Of a stretch of 64,000 nt of DNA, positions 1 to 8,583 are shown one piece after another. Numbering within the stretch: the first letter of the stretch is position 1; every line of letters starts with the position of its first letter. Source of the DNA: Betaproteobacteria bacterium Ga0077527 (GTDB taxonomy: Bacteria > Pseudomonadota > Gammaproteobacteria > Burkholderiales > SG8-41); the NCBI GenBank assembly GCA_001464815.1, contig LNDW01000021.1, forward strand, positions 206,323 to 270,322. Direction: 5' to 3'. The notes beneath the pieces were generated by a model. That model had not been told where the DNA came from. It made no database searches and saw only the letters and a list, made by a program, of their open reading frames with translations. A program made the translations under genes and the position numbers.

Positions 1-1913
1 CGCATCACCAGGTGGCTGATCATCTCCTCGCCCGAGGCGTCGAGTTCATTGATCGCGTCACCGACCACCAGGATGTAACGCGCCTGCGGATGGCGTGCCG
101 CCTGCTCGAGGATTGCATCCTCGAAATAGGGTACGTTGGCAAAAAACAGCGAGCCGTCGAAGCGGATGATGATCACCTTTTCACTGGTCGGCAGATTGAA
201 CATGCGCGCGTCGCGCAGCGTGCCGTCGCCATGGCGGCCGAGCACCGCCACCCGTGGCCGCATCGTGCGGTAAAGATAGAGCACCACCGCGAGCAGTGCG
301 CCGATCAGGATGCCGTTGTCGAGGTGGGGCGCGAAGGCCAGCGTCGCGGCGAAAGTCACCACCGCGGCGATGCCGTCGTGGCGGTGCGCCTGCCAGGCAT
401 GCTTGATCGCCTTGAAGTTAACCAGATTGACCACCGCCAGCATGATGATCGCTGCGAGTGCGGCCTGGGGCAGGTGGTAGAGCAGCGGGGTGAACAGCAG
501 CAGTGTCACCAGTACGATCGCGCCCGCGATCACCGATGACAGGCCGGTGACGGCGCCGGCGGAGAGATTGACCGCGGAGCGCGAAAAGGAGCCGCTGACC
601 GGGAAGGACTGGAACAGGCTGCCGACGATGTTGGCCAGGCCCTGGCCGATCAGCTCCTGGTTGGGGTCGATGCGCTGCTTGGTGCGCGTCGCCATCGACT
701 TGGCGATGGAGATCGCCTCCATGAAGCCGACCAGGGCGATCACCAGCGCGGTCGGCAGAAGCTTGAGCAGCGTGTCCCATTTGATTTCGGGGATGTCCGG
801 CGCCGGCAGCCCCGCGGGAATCGAGCCGACCACTTCGCCGCCGCCGGCGAGCTGCACCCGGCCGTTGTCGATTTTTGCGATGACCCAGCGCCGGCCGTCG
901 CTCGGAGCGCCCTGCGGCAGCGTACCGGCGAGGCGGAAGGCCGGCATCCCGGCATCATCGGTGATGCCGGTGAAGCGCAGCCGCCGCGCCTCCGCGAAAC
1001 GCACGCGGCGCTCGGCGTCTATCGCGCGCAGCTCCAGACGCAGGAATTCGACGTCCGCGTTGAGCGAGATCAGCCGCGGATGGCTGCGGCCCTCGGCCTT
1101 TGTGACGCGGTCGATCTCCTCGTCTTTTTCCGCGAGGTCGCCGCGCAGCTCCGCCGCGCGGGAATTGAGCGCGGTCAGTGAATCAATGACATTGCGCACC
1201 TGGGGGTCGCTGAACTGCGCGGCCTCGGCACTGGTGTTGCGCTCGAAATCCACCGCCCAGCTGAGCAGCGTGGTCAGTGCCACCGCGACCAGCACGCCGG
1301 GCCAGGCCGGCCGGTGGCGCTTGAGCAGCACGATCACCGCCATCGCCAGCATGCCCATGGCGAGCGTGGGCCAGTGGGTGTCGCCGAGACGCAGGATCAC
1401 ATCCCAGATGTCGGCAAGGAAACGCTCGCTGCGCGCGCTGTGCACGCCAAACAGCTTGTTGAACTGCGACAGCGCGATGATGATCGCCGCGGCATTGGTG
1501 AAGCCGACAATCACCGGGTGTGACAGGAAGCTGACGATGGCACCGAGGCGGAACACGCCCATCACCAGTTCAATCACCCCGACCATCAGCGCGAGCAGGA
1601 TCGCGAGCGCGATGAACTGCTCGCTGCCGGGCGCGGCGAACTGCGACAGCGCGGAGCCGGTTAGCAGCGACACCATCGCCACCGGACCCGAGGCGAGCTG
1701 GCGCGAGGAGCCCCACATCGCGGCGATCAGCACCGGCAGGAAGGCGGCGTAAAGGCCGTAATAGGCGGGCAGGCCGGCAAGCTGGGCGTAAGCCATCGAC
1801 TGCGGGATCAGCACCATCGCCACCGTGGCCCCGGCGACGAAGTCCGCGCGCAGGGTTTTCCGTTCCAGCGGAAACCAGGACAGGAAGGGCAGCAGCTTTT
1901 CCTTGATGTTCAT
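1..1913 (-). CDS. SulP family anion transporter, C-terminus cut by the window edge
   Basis: Inner-membrane anion transporter (sulfate, bicarbonate or similar) of the SulP family. The gene enters the window at its 3' side; about 637 residues are visible, ending inside the STAS domain (VVGDAINELDASGEEMISHL). The N-terminal SulP signature is clear (IPQSMAYAQLAGLPAYYGLY near residues 36-55), followed by GSFSRSAVN near 430. Between roughly residues 222 and 365 lies a long polar, Glu/Arg/Leu-rich insert absent from the neighbouring SulP; it splits the membrane domain and looks partly coiled-coil. The ATG overlaps the TGA of the upstream SulP gene (ATGA), so the two are probably translationally coupled. 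Family is certain; the ion is not readable. Confidence 0.9.
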   Translation of the reverse strand, partial: MNIKEKLLPFLSWFPLERKTLRADFVAGATVAMVLIPQSMAYAQLAGLPAYYGLYAAFLPVLIAAMWGSSRQLASGPVAMVSLLTGSALSQFAAPGSEQFIALAILLALMVGVIELVMGVFRLGAIVSFLSHPVIVGFTNAAAIIIALSQFNKLFGVHSARSERFLADIWDVILRLGDTHWPTLAMGMLAMAVIVLLKRHRPAWPGVLVAVALTTLLSWAVDFERNTSAEAAQFSDPQVRNVIDSLTALNSRAAELRGDLAEKDEEIDRVTKAEGRSHPRLISLNADVEFLRLELRAIDAERRVRFAEARRLRFTGITDDAGMPAFRLAGTLPQGAPSDGRRWVIAKIDNGRVQLAGGGEVVGSIPAGLPAPDIPEIKWDTLLKLLPTALVIALVGFMEAISIAKSMATRTKQRIDPNQELIGQGLANIVGSLFQSFPVSGSFSRSAVNLSAGAVTGLSSVIAGAIVLVTLLLFTPLLYHLPQAALAAIIMLAVVNLVNFKAIKHAWQAHRHDGIAAVVTFAATLAFAPHLDNGILIGALLAVVLYLYRTMRPRVAVLGRHGDGTLRDARMFNLPTSEKVIIIRFDGSLFFANVPYFEDAILEQAARHPQARYILVVGDAINELDASGEEMISHLVM

Positions 1914-3781
1914 GTCGGCGCCTGCCGCGGCGAACCGTCGGGCAGATGGTTGTGGCACTCGCGGAAGATGCGAAGTGTACAGTCCCGGCACTGCGCGGCG
2001 TCGAGTTTCGGGTAGATCGCTGCCAGCGCCCGCGATTTGACCGGAAACAGCCGGTCGCGGCCGATTTCATCGATGTGGCCGCCGCGTTCGAGCAGTTGCA
2101 CCACCTCGTCCTTCAGGCGGTAGAAATACAGGCCGCCGCCCATCCGCTGGCGCCGCCGCGCCTCCTGCACCATCAGTTCGGCGCCGGCGACATCGACGAA
2201 GTTGATGCCGCTCGCCACCACCAGCACGTGTTTTTGCGGCGTGCGCTCGCCGATCTCGAGAAGCGCCTGCTGCACATGGTCAACCGCGCCAAAAAACAGC
2301 GAGCCGTTGATGCGCAGGCATTTCAACTGCGGGCAGTCCGGCAGTCCGGTATCGGCGGAATAATGGTAGCTGTCATCCGCCGGGTCGGGCTTGACGTCGC
2401 GGATCACCGGATGCGAGGTGCGGTTCAGGTAGAGCATCAGCGACAGCAGGATGCCGGCGTAGATCGCGAATTCGAGTTCGACGAACAGCGTTGCGAGCAA
2501 GGTCACCAGCAGCACCACGGCCTCGGCGCGGCTCACGCGCAGTATGGCGCGCATCTGAGGGATGTCGATCAGGCCCCAGGCGACCATGAACAGCAGTCCG
2601 GCCATCGCCGGCACCGGCAGGAATTGCAGCAGGGGTGCCACCAGCAGCACGATCAGCAGCAGGAACAGCGCGGAGAGCACCGCGGCGAGCGGCGTGCGCG
2701 CGCCGGCGTCATAGTTGGCGCCGCTGCGGTTGAAGGAGCCGCTGGAGGCATAGGCCGAGAAAAAACTGCCGGCGATGTTCGACAGGCCCTGGCCGATGAA
2801 TTCCTGGTTGCCGTCGATGCGCTGCTCTGAGCGGCCGGCGATGGCGCGCGCGATCGATACCGCCTCGGTCAGGCCGAGCATCGCCACCGCCAGCGCGATT
2901 GACAGCGTCTTGCGCAGCGTCTCCAGCGTGATTTCGGGCGGCGTGAAAGACGGCACCAGTCCCGACAGCGCCTGCACCATGCGGATATGGCCGGCGGCAT
3001 CGATGCCGGGCACCAGTTTCAGCGCCGCCGCCACCAGACTGCCGGCGAGCAGCGCGATGATCATGTGCGGCAGCCGCGGAAAGCGGCGCTTGACCAGCAG
3101 CCCGCAGAGCAGGGTGACCATGCCGATTGCGGTGGCGATCCAGTCGATGTCGTCGAGGCCGGCGAGTGTGTGCTGCAGGGTTTCGGCGAAGGAGATGCCG
3201 CCGGGCATGTCGATGCCGAAAAAGTGGCGGACCTGGGTGCTGATGATCAGAAGGCCGGCGCCGGCGGTGAAGCCGACGACCACGGTGTGGGAAATGAAGT
3301 TGACCAGTGCGCCGAGGCGGGCGAGGCCCATCGCCAACTGGAATACACCGACCAGCAGCGTCATCGCCAGCACCAGACGGATGTATTCAGGGGTGCCCGG
3401 CACCGCCAGTCCGCTGACCGTGGAATAGACCACGATGGAAATCGCGGTGGTTGGCCCCGAGACCAGGTGCCAGCTCGAGCCCCACAACGCGGCGATCACC
3501 GCCGGGATCATCGCCGCGTAGAGACCATATTCAGGCGGCAGCCCGGCGATCGCGGCAAAGGCGACGCCCTGCGGCAGCACCAGCACCGCACCGGTGAGGC
3601 CGGCGAGTGCGTCCGCACGCAGCGTGCCGCGGTTGACCATCGGCCACCAGCGCAGAAAGGGGGCCAGCGGCAGCAGCCTTTGCGGCCAGGACCGGACCGG
3701 ATTGGCGAGAGGTGTTGGCGAACTCAAGTGGATTCCCGCATGGCGGACTTGATTATCGGAGATCACGGCGGATAAGGACAA
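1910..3781 (-). CDS. SulP family anion transporter with STAS domain
   Basis: Second SulP transporter, 623 residues from the TTG used here. It has the family layout: a cytoplasmic N-terminus, a 10-14 helix membrane domain starting near residue 55 (LPQGVAFAAIAGLPPEYGLY), a GSFNRSGANYDAGART stretch, and a C-terminal STAS domain (GINFVDVAGAELMV). It ends with a short Cys-bearing tail (CRDCTLRIFREC), which could bind metal or form a disulfide; I know no role for it. The start is uncertain: the first in-frame ATG is at residue 48, too close to the membrane domain to be convincing. It is upstream of and overlaps the other SulP gene, so they form a two-gene operon. Substrate is unknown; SulP proteins move sulfate, bicarbonate or dicarboxylates. 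Confidence 0.9.
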   Translation of the reverse strand: MSLSAVISDNQVRHAGIHLSSPTPLANPVRSWPQRLLPLAPFLRWWPMVNRGTLRADALAGLTGAVLVLPQGVAFAAIAGLPPEYGLYAAMIPAVIAALWGSSWHLVSGPTTAISIVVYSTVSGLAVPGTPEYIRLVLAMTLLVGVFQLAMGLARLGALVNFISHTVVVGFTAGAGLLIISTQVRHFFGIDMPGGISFAETLQHTLAGLDDIDWIATAIGMVTLLCGLLVKRRFPRLPHMIIALLAGSLVAAALKLVPGIDAAGHIRMVQALSGLVPSFTPPEITLETLRKTLSIALAVAMLGLTEAVSIARAIAGRSEQRIDGNQEFIGQGLSNIAGSFFSAYASSGSFNRSGANYDAGARTPLAAVLSALFLLLIVLLVAPLLQFLPVPAMAGLLFMVAWGLIDIPQMRAILRVSRAEAVVLLVTLLATLFVELEFAIYAGILLSLMLYLNRTSHPVIRDVKPDPADDSYHYSADTGLPDCPQLKCLRINGSLFFGAVDHVQQALLEIGERTPQKHVLVVASGINFVDVAGAELMVQEARRRQRMGGGLYFYRLKDEVVQLLERGGHIDEIGRDRLFPVKSRALAAIYPKLDAAQCRDCTLRIFRECHNHLPDGSPRQAPT

Positions 3782-3868
3782 TCAGCCATTTTTGACCGTT
3801 AATCAGCGCGGCTTTTGGGCTATAATCGGCGACCTGAAAGTGACTGCCAAAAAGGAAAGAACGCATTC

Positions 3869-4228
3869 ATGAAACGGATCAAGCAGACATTGGTCGTGGC
3901 ATTGGTTGCCGCCCTCGGCTGGCTGGCTCCGGCGGTGGCGCTGGCCAATGCAGGCGATCCAGTAGCCGGCAAGGGCAAGATTTCAATGTGCATGGGTTGC
4001 CACAGCATCCCGAACTACAAGACGGCATTTCCCGCGACCTACAACGTGCCGAAGATCGGTGGCCAGCATGCCGCCTATATCGTCAAGGCGCTGCAGGCCT
4101 ACAAGAGCGGCGACCGCAAGCATCCGTCGATGCGCGCCATCGCCGCCACGCTGTCCGACCAGGACATGGCCGATATTGCCGCCTACTACGCGAACACCGC
4201 GCCGGCAGCCCCGGCCGCGAAGAAATAA
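3869..4228 (+). CDS. Periplasmic monoheme cytochrome c
   Basis: Small class I c-type cytochrome, 119 residues. A Sec signal peptide (MKRIKQTLVVALVAALGWLA...) ends near ALANA; the single haem site is CMGCH near residue 48, and the distal Met could be in HPSMRAIAATL. The start at 3869 is chosen because AAAGGAAAG lies 9 bases upstream and the signal peptide begins there; a longer frame from 3815 has no such support. A related cytochrome follows 39 bases later, so the two probably form an operon. It is likely a soluble electron carrier to a terminal oxidase or denitrification enzyme; the partner cannot be told from sequence. Confidence 0.9.
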   Translation: MKRIKQTLVVALVAALGWLAPAVALANAGDPVAGKGKISMCMGCHSIPNYKTAFPATYNVPKIGGQHAAYIVKALQAYKSGDRKHPSMRAIAATLSDQDMADIAAYYANTAPAAPAAKK

Positions 4229-4267
4229 AGTGATGGGAATCGAGTCATGCCAAAAAAGCAGGGCATC

Positions 4268-4591
4268 ATGAACAGCAGAATGATCGTAATCGCCGGTTGT
4301 ATTGCCGCGCTCGCAGCGGGCACCGCCCAGGCCGGCAATCCTGCCGCAGGCAAGGAAAAATCCAAATCCTGCGCGGCCTGCCACGGCGCCGACGGCAACA
4401 GCGCCAGCGGCGAATTTCCGCGGCTTGCCGGCCAGCACTATGACTATCTGCTGCGCACCTTGCAGGACTACAAGTCGGGGGAGCGCAAGAACGCGATCAT
4501 GAACGGACTGGCGGCCGGACTGTCCACCCGTGACATGCAGGACCTCGCGGCCTACTACTCGCGTCAGCAGGGCCTGACCACCAAGCGCTGA
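4268..4591 (+). CDS. Periplasmic monoheme cytochrome c (c553/c4-half type)
   Basis: Class I cytochrome c of 107 residues with a signal peptide ending at TAQA, haem site CAACHGADGNS and a downstream FPRLAGQHYDYLL segment typical of cytochrome c4/c553 domains. The likely distal Met is in KNAIMNGLAAGLS. I chose the ATG at 4268, preceded by AGCAGGG; an alternative ATG at 4247 adds seven residues. It pairs with the cytochrome just upstream, with which it shares the G-GQH, YKSG and AAYY patterns, suggesting an old duplication. A strong terminator follows. Confidence 0.9.
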   Translation: MNSRMIVIAGCIAALAAGTAQAGNPAAGKEKSKSCAACHGADGNSASGEFPRLAGQHYDYLLRTLQDYKSGERKNAIMNGLAAGLSTRDMQDLAAYYSRQQGLTTKR

Positions 4592-4614
4592 TTGACTTGC
4601 GCGTTTCCGGCCCT

Positions 4615-4648
4615 GAAAAAACCGCGCTTACCGGCGCGGTTTTTTTTC
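4615..4648. terminator. Rho-independent terminator, probably bidirectional
   Basis: Perfect 7-base stem ACCGCGC/GCGCGGT with a 6-base loop, preceded by a run of A and followed by a run of T, so it can work in both directions. It sits between the convergent cytochrome gene and nth. Confidence 0.85.
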
Positions 4649-4652
4649 GCGT

Positions 4653-5291
4653 TCAAGCGTTGCCGGTCTTGCCGCGGAACTCGCAGAGCCCGCTGATCAG
4701 GCACTCCGGGCAGCGCGGCTTGCGCGCGAGGCAGACATAGCGTCCGTGCAGGATCAGCCAGTGGTGGGCGTGCAGGCGGAATTCCTGGGGCACGAATTTC
4801 AGCAGTTTTTTCTCAACTGCCAGCGGATCCTTGCCCGGCGCGATGCCGGTGCGGTTGGAGATGCGGAAGATATGGGTATCCACCGCGATCGTCGGCTCGC
4901 CGAAGGCGATGTTGAGCACCACATTGGCGGTCTTGCGGCCGACGCCGGGCAGTGCCTGCAGCGCCTCACGGTCGCGCGGCACTTCGCCGCCGTGGTGCTC
5001 GAGCAGCTGCGCGCAGGTGGCGATGATGTTTTTCGCCTTGGTGCGGTAAAGCCCGATACTTTTGACATAAGCCTCCACCCCCTTGACCCCGAGTGCCAGC
5101 AGGGCCTTCGGCGTATTGGCTTTTTTGTACAGTTCCCGGGTGGCGAGGTTGACGCTGCGGTCGGTGGCCTGCGCCGACAGGATCACCGCGATCAGCAGTT
5201 CGAAGGGGGTACGGTATTCAAGCTCACCGCGCGGTTCGGGGTTGGCGGCGCGCAGCCGCTCGAAGATGGCCTGGCGTTTTGCGGGGTTCAT
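4653..5291 (-). CDS. nth: Endonuclease III (DNA glycosylase/AP lyase)
   Basis: Base-excision repair enzyme that removes oxidised pyrimidines and cleaves the abasic site. It has 212 residues, the normal length. The helix-hairpin-helix LPGVGRKTANVVLN near 115-128 carries the catalytic Lys; the catalytic Asp is in VDTHIFRISNRTG near 140. The C-terminal [4Fe-4S] ligands follow the family spacing C-X6-C-X2-C-X5-C (CLARKPRCPECLISGLC). It is a single gene convergent with the cytochromes, and its end abuts the shared terminator. Confidence 0.97.
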   Translation of the reverse strand: MNPAKRQAIFERLRAANPEPRGELEYRTPFELLIAVILSAQATDRSVNLATRELYKKANTPKALLALGVKGVEAYVKSIGLYRTKAKNIIATCAQLLEHHGGEVPRDREALQALPGVGRKTANVVLNIAFGEPTIAVDTHIFRISNRTGIAPGKDPLAVEKKLLKFVPQEFRLHAHHWLILHGRYVCLARKPRCPECLISGLCEFRGKTGNA

Positions 5292-5346
5292 GGGTGTTCT
5301 GATTATAATGGCCGGAACTGGCGCGGAGCCTCTTGCGGAGCCTTTG

Positions 5347-5874
5347 ATGATTCATCGCGCATTCCAACGCGCATTCCATCGCGTATTGCCCCTGTTCTTC
5401 CTGCTGCTGTCGGCATCGCCCCTGCATGCCGAGCCGGTGCTGGTCGAGCGCGCCAGCGTGCTGCGCAGCGAACCGCGCGTTGATGCCGCCACGGTGGGCG
5501 AGCTGGCGCTGGGCACCGCCGGCGAGGCGATCAACCGCCAGGGCGCCTGGGTGCAGGTGCGCTCGGGCGCGCTGACCGGCTGGCTGTATTCCTTCAATCT
5601 GCGTTTTGGCACAGCCACCTCGGGTGGCGCCGGTGAAGGGGCAGGAGCGGTGCTCGGCCGCATCTTCGCGCCGCGGCAACGGGTCAGTGTCACCAGTACC
5701 ATCGGCATTCGCGGCCTTGACGAGGAGGATCTGAAGCAGGCGCAGTTCGATGCCGGCCAGGTCAGGCAGCTCGATGCCTTTGCCGCCAGCCGCGGTGACG
5801 CGCAATCCCATGCCGGCGGTGCCGGCCTTGCCGCGGAGCGGGTCGATTATCTGGGCGGCGGGGCGCGCGAATGA
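5347..5874 (+). CDS. Secreted bacterial SH3-domain protein
   Basis: Periplasmic protein of 175 residues: signal peptide (FHRVLPLFFLLLSASPLHA), then one SH3b domain (ASVLRSEPRVDAATVGELALG ... GAWVQVRSGALTGWLY near 35-85), then a polar tail with no recognised fold. SH3b domains usually bind peptides or cell-wall material. The start at 5347 has GGAG 7 bases upstream; the frame stays open further upstream but loses the signal peptide. Its stop overlaps the ATG of the M48 protease (ATGA), so the two are coupled and may act together in envelope quality control (inference). Confidence 0.8.
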   Translation: MIHRAFQRAFHRVLPLFFLLLSASPLHAEPVLVERASVLRSEPRVDAATVGELALGTAGEAINRQGAWVQVRSGALTGWLYSFNLRFGTATSGGAGEGAGAVLGRIFAPRQRVSVTSTIGIRGLDEEDLKQAQFDAGQVRQLDAFAASRGDAQSHAGGAGLAAERVDYLGGGARE

Positions 5875-6824
5875 ATATGTGCCGCAACATGCTGCTGTGC
5901 GCGCTGCTGCTGCCGCTGTCTTCCGCTGCGCAGACCATAGACCTGAACCGGCTGTTCAGCATCGGCCGTGACGCGGTGACCGCCGTCGCCGGCATCAGCG
6001 AGGCCGAGGAAATCGGCATGGGCCGCGAAATCGCCGGCCGCGTTCTGGGCGCGGCTCCCCTGGTCAATGACCCGGCGCTGCAGGCCTATGTCAACCGCGT
6101 CGGCCGCTGGATCGCGCTGCAGAGCGAACGTCCTGACCTGCCGTGGCGCTTCGCGGTGATCGAGTCGCCTGCGATCAATGCCTTTGCCGCGCCCGGCGGT
6201 TATGTGCTGCTGACCCGCGGCCTGTATGAAATCCTCGATACCGAGGCCCAGCTCGCGGGTGTGCTGGCGCATGAAATCGCGCACATCGTGCGCCGCCACC
6301 ATGTCACGGTGCTGCAGAAAAGCGCGGCGCTGTCGGCGGGCTCGCAACTGGCGCAGCGCGACAACCGCGGTGCGCTGATCAACAACATGATCGGCACCGG
6401 TGCCGAGGTGTTTGCCCGCGGCCTCGACAAGAGTGCCGAGCACGAGGCCGATGCCGTCGGCATCGTGCTTGCCGCGCGCGCCGGCTACAACCCCTATGGC
6501 CTGATCGATGTGCTGCACAAGCTGGCGGCGCGCGGCAGCGGCGACGGCGCGATGGCGCTGCTGTTCAAGACCCACCCGCAACCCGGCGAGAGGCTGGCTT
6601 CGCTCGCCGATCTGCTCACACCGCAACTGGCGCGGCTGCCCGGCGGGCGTGAGCCGGTGATCCGCCGGGTCAGTGCCGCCGCAGCGGCGATGCCTGCATC
6701 CGCGGTCGCGGCACCCGCGCCGGCGGCGGCACCTGCTGCAGCGCCGGCATCAGCCGAGCCGCAGCCCGCCGCCAAGGGGCTGCTCGACTCCATCCAGCAG
6801 TTGCGCGGCATTTTCGGCCGCTGA
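5871..6824 (+). CDS. Periplasmic M48 family zinc metalloprotease
   Basis: Zinc-dependent peptidase of 317 residues, similar in layout to the protease domain of BepA/LoiP-type envelope proteases. There is a short signal peptide (MLLCALLLPLSSAAQT). The active site HEIAH (in AGVLAHEIAHIVRRHH) and the third zinc ligand in KSAEHEADAVGI are intact. The C-terminus is an Ala/Pro-rich linker plus a short KGLLDSIQQLRGIFGR tail; the TPR domain of BepA is absent. It is coupled by ATGA overlap to the SH3 protein upstream. Its job is probably degradation of misassembled envelope proteins. Confidence 0.88.
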   Translation: MNMCRNMLLCALLLPLSSAAQTIDLNRLFSIGRDAVTAVAGISEAEEIGMGREIAGRVLGAAPLVNDPALQAYVNRVGRWIALQSERPDLPWRFAVIESPAINAFAAPGGYVLLTRGLYEILDTEAQLAGVLAHEIAHIVRRHHVTVLQKSAALSAGSQLAQRDNRGALINNMIGTGAEVFARGLDKSAEHEADAVGIVLAARAGYNPYGLIDVLHKLAARGSGDGAMALLFKTHPQPGERLASLADLLTPQLARLPGGREPVIRRVSAAAAAMPASAVAAPAPAAAPAAAPASAEPQPAAKGLLDSIQQLRGIFGR

Positions 6825-6848
6825 CGCTGATTTCCTGCGTCCGCCGGT

Positions 6849-7481
6849 TCAGGCTTTGCCGCCACGTGCGGCGAGCCGCGTCCTTGCGCGTTCGATGGCG
6901 CGCGCCACGGTGTCCTGCTTGCGCTTCAAGGGGCTGTCTGCCGGCTGATTTTTTGCGAGAGCCGGCTTCGCGCCGCGCCGGCGCAGCAGCGCGGCATGGC
7001 GCTCGCGCAGCTGCGGGGCTTCGCGGCGCTGCCGCTCGCGGTCGCGCGGCATGCCGGTGGGCTCGAGCACGATGCAATCCACCGGGCAGGGCGGCAGGCA
7101 CAAGGCGCAGCCGGTGCATTCGGCGCTGATCACGGTGTGCATCAACTGCCGCGCGCCGACGATGGCATCGACCGGGCAGGCGGCGATGCACAGGGTGCAG
7201 CCGATACACTGCGCTTCGATGATGCGCGCCACGGCGGGGGCTTCGGTTTTGCCGCAGCCGGAATCCAGCGGCAGCGGCGCGCGGCCCAGCAGGCTGGCGA
7301 GTTCGGCAATCACTTCATCGCCGCCGGGCGGGCAGCGGTTGATCGCGGCTTCACCGGCGGCAATGGCCGCGGCATAGGGGCTGCAGCCCTGGTAGCCGCA
7401 TTGCCGGCACTGAGTCTGCGGCAGCACGGCATCAATCGACTGCTCCAGCGTCGATTGCTTCTGTGCCGCGAGCTCATCCAT
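6849..7481 (-). CDS. rsxB: RnfB/RsxB-type iron-sulfur protein
   Basis: Ferredoxin-like protein of 210 residues. The N-terminal Fe-S domain has [13 protein letters not shown] near 25-37 and a later CPPGG. It is followed by two 4Fe-4S ferredoxin motifs ([16 protein letters not shown] and [16 protein letters not shown]). It lacks the N-terminal membrane helix of true RnfB and no other rnf genes are nearby, so it is the stand-alone form often annotated RsxB in betaproteobacteria. The C-terminal 70 residues are basic and probably disordered. It starts 5 bases after the pyrD stop, so it is likely co-transcribed; it may carry electrons for Fe-S enzymes (inference). Confidence 0.85.
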   Translation of the reverse strand: MDELAAQKQSTLEQSIDAVLPQTQCRQCGYQGCSPYAAAIAAGEAAINRCPPGGDEVIAELASLLGRAPLPLDSGCGKTEAPAVARIIEAQCIGCTLCIAACPVDAIVGARQLMHTVISAECTGCALCLPPCPVDCIVLEPTGMPRDRERQRREAPQLRERHAALLRRRGAKPALAKNQPADSPLKRKQDTVARAIERARTRLAARGGKA

Positions 7482-7486
7482 CCGCT

Positions 7487-8497
7487 TCAGCCGATGCTGC
7501 GGATGCAGTCCGCCACCAGTGACGGGCCGGCATAGACCAGACCGGTGTAGAGCTGGATGAGACTCGCGCCGGCCTCGATACGCTTTTGCGCATCCTTGCC
7601 ATTCATGATGCCGCCGACACCGATCACCGGCAGCGCACCGGCGAGCGCCGCGGCGAGTTTGGCGGTGACCTGCTGCGCGGCGGCGGTCAGCGGCGCCCCG
7701 CTCAGTCCGCCGGCTTCGTTGCCGTGGGGCAGGGTGGCGACAGATTCTCGCCCGAGTGTGGTGTTGGTGGCGATCACCGCGTCAATGCCGTGGCGCACCA
7801 GAAGCTCCGCGATCACGTTGATCTGCGCATCATCGAGGTCCGGCGCGATTTTCAGCGCCATCGGCACGCGGCGGCCGTGGCTGTCGGCGAGGCGCTCGCG
7901 CTCGGCCTGCAGCGCGCCGAGCAGCGCGCCAAGCTCGTCGCCCTGTTGCAACTGGCGCAGGTTTTTGGTGTTGGGAGAGGAGATGTTGACGGTGATGTAG
8001 CCGGCGCGGCTGTAGACCTTGCGCAGGCAGGCGAGGTAATCGTCGGCGGCGCGCTCGATCGGGGTGTCGAAATTCTTGCCGATGTTGATGCCGAGCACGC
8101 CGCGAAAGCGTGCGCGTTCGACATTGGCGAGCAGCGCATCGACACCGTGGTTGTTGAAACCCATGCGGTTGATCACCGCCTCTGCCTGCGGCAGGCGGAA
8201 CATGCGCGGCCGCGCATTGCCGGGCTGCGGCCGCGGCGTCACCGTGCCGATTTCGATGTGGCCAAAGCCGAGCGCGGCGAGTGCATCGATGTATTCGCCG
8301 TTCTTGTCGAGGCCGGCGGCGAGTCCGACGGCGTTCGGAAAGTCGATGCCCATCACCCGCCGCGGCGTGCCTGCAGGCGCGCCGCCACACAACGCCAGCA
8401 CGCCGCTTTGCGCGGCAAGCCGCAGCGATTGCAGGGTCAGGTGGTGGGCCGATTCGGCATCAAGGCTGAACAGCAGCGGGCGCAGCAGGGGATACAT
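7487..8497 (-). CDS. pyrD: Dihydroorotate dehydrogenase, quinone-dependent (class 2)
   Basis: Fourth step of pyrimidine synthesis: oxidises dihydroorotate to orotate and passes electrons to quinone at the inner membrane. It has 336 residues, the class 2 length, with an amphipathic N-terminus ([20 protein letters not shown]) for membrane contact. Signatures include [42 protein letters not shown] with the catalytic Ser of class 2 enzymes, and the FMN-phosphate loop [10 protein letters not shown]. The start at 8497 matches the family; the frame remains open upstream through an AT-rich region that does not look coding. That AT-rich region (8541-8570) probably holds the promoter. Confidence 0.96.
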   Translation of the reverse strand: MYPLLRPLLFSLDAESAHHLTLQSLRLAAQSGVLALCGGAPAGTPRRVMGIDFPNAVGLAAGLDKNGEYIDALAALGFGHIEIGTVTPRPQPGNARPRMFRLPQAEAVINRMGFNNHGVDALLANVERARFRGVLGINIGKNFDTPIERAADDYLACLRKVYSRAGYITVNISSPNTKNLRQLQQGDELGALLGALQAERERLADSHGRRVPMALKIAPDLDDAQINVIAELLVRHGIDAVIATNTTLGRESVATLPHGNEAGGLSGAPLTAAAQQVTAKLAAALAGALPVIGVGGIMNGKDAQKRIEAGASLIQLYTGLVYAGPSLVADCIRSIG

Positions 8498-8540
8498 GGT
8501 CGGTGTCGGCTTTCGTTCGGGCAGTGGCAGAGAGGGTGTT

Positions 8541-8570
8541 GAAAATATTAAATAAAAACAATTACTTATA
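8541..8570 (-). repeat. AT-rich 30-base motif, copy A (upstream of pyrD)
   Basis: On the minus strand this reads TATAAGTAATTGTTTTTATT and continues TAATATTTTC. Closely related sequences occur at 18028, 38338, 46929 and 63121. It points towards pyrD, whose ATG is 43 bases away, and could be a promoter or a protein-binding site. See findings. Confidence 0.6.
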
Positions 8571-8583
8571 ATTTCATCAAAAG

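Noticed and set aside
490..1752. Long plus-strand frame of 420 codons
   Set aside because: It mirrors the SulP gene on the other strand; the product is Arg/Ser-rich without family features, the usual antisense shadow in GC-rich DNA.
3797..3812. Possible Fnr box before the cytochrome pair
   Set aside because: TTGAC followed by AATCA is out of register by one base and does not match TTGAT-N4-ATCAA.
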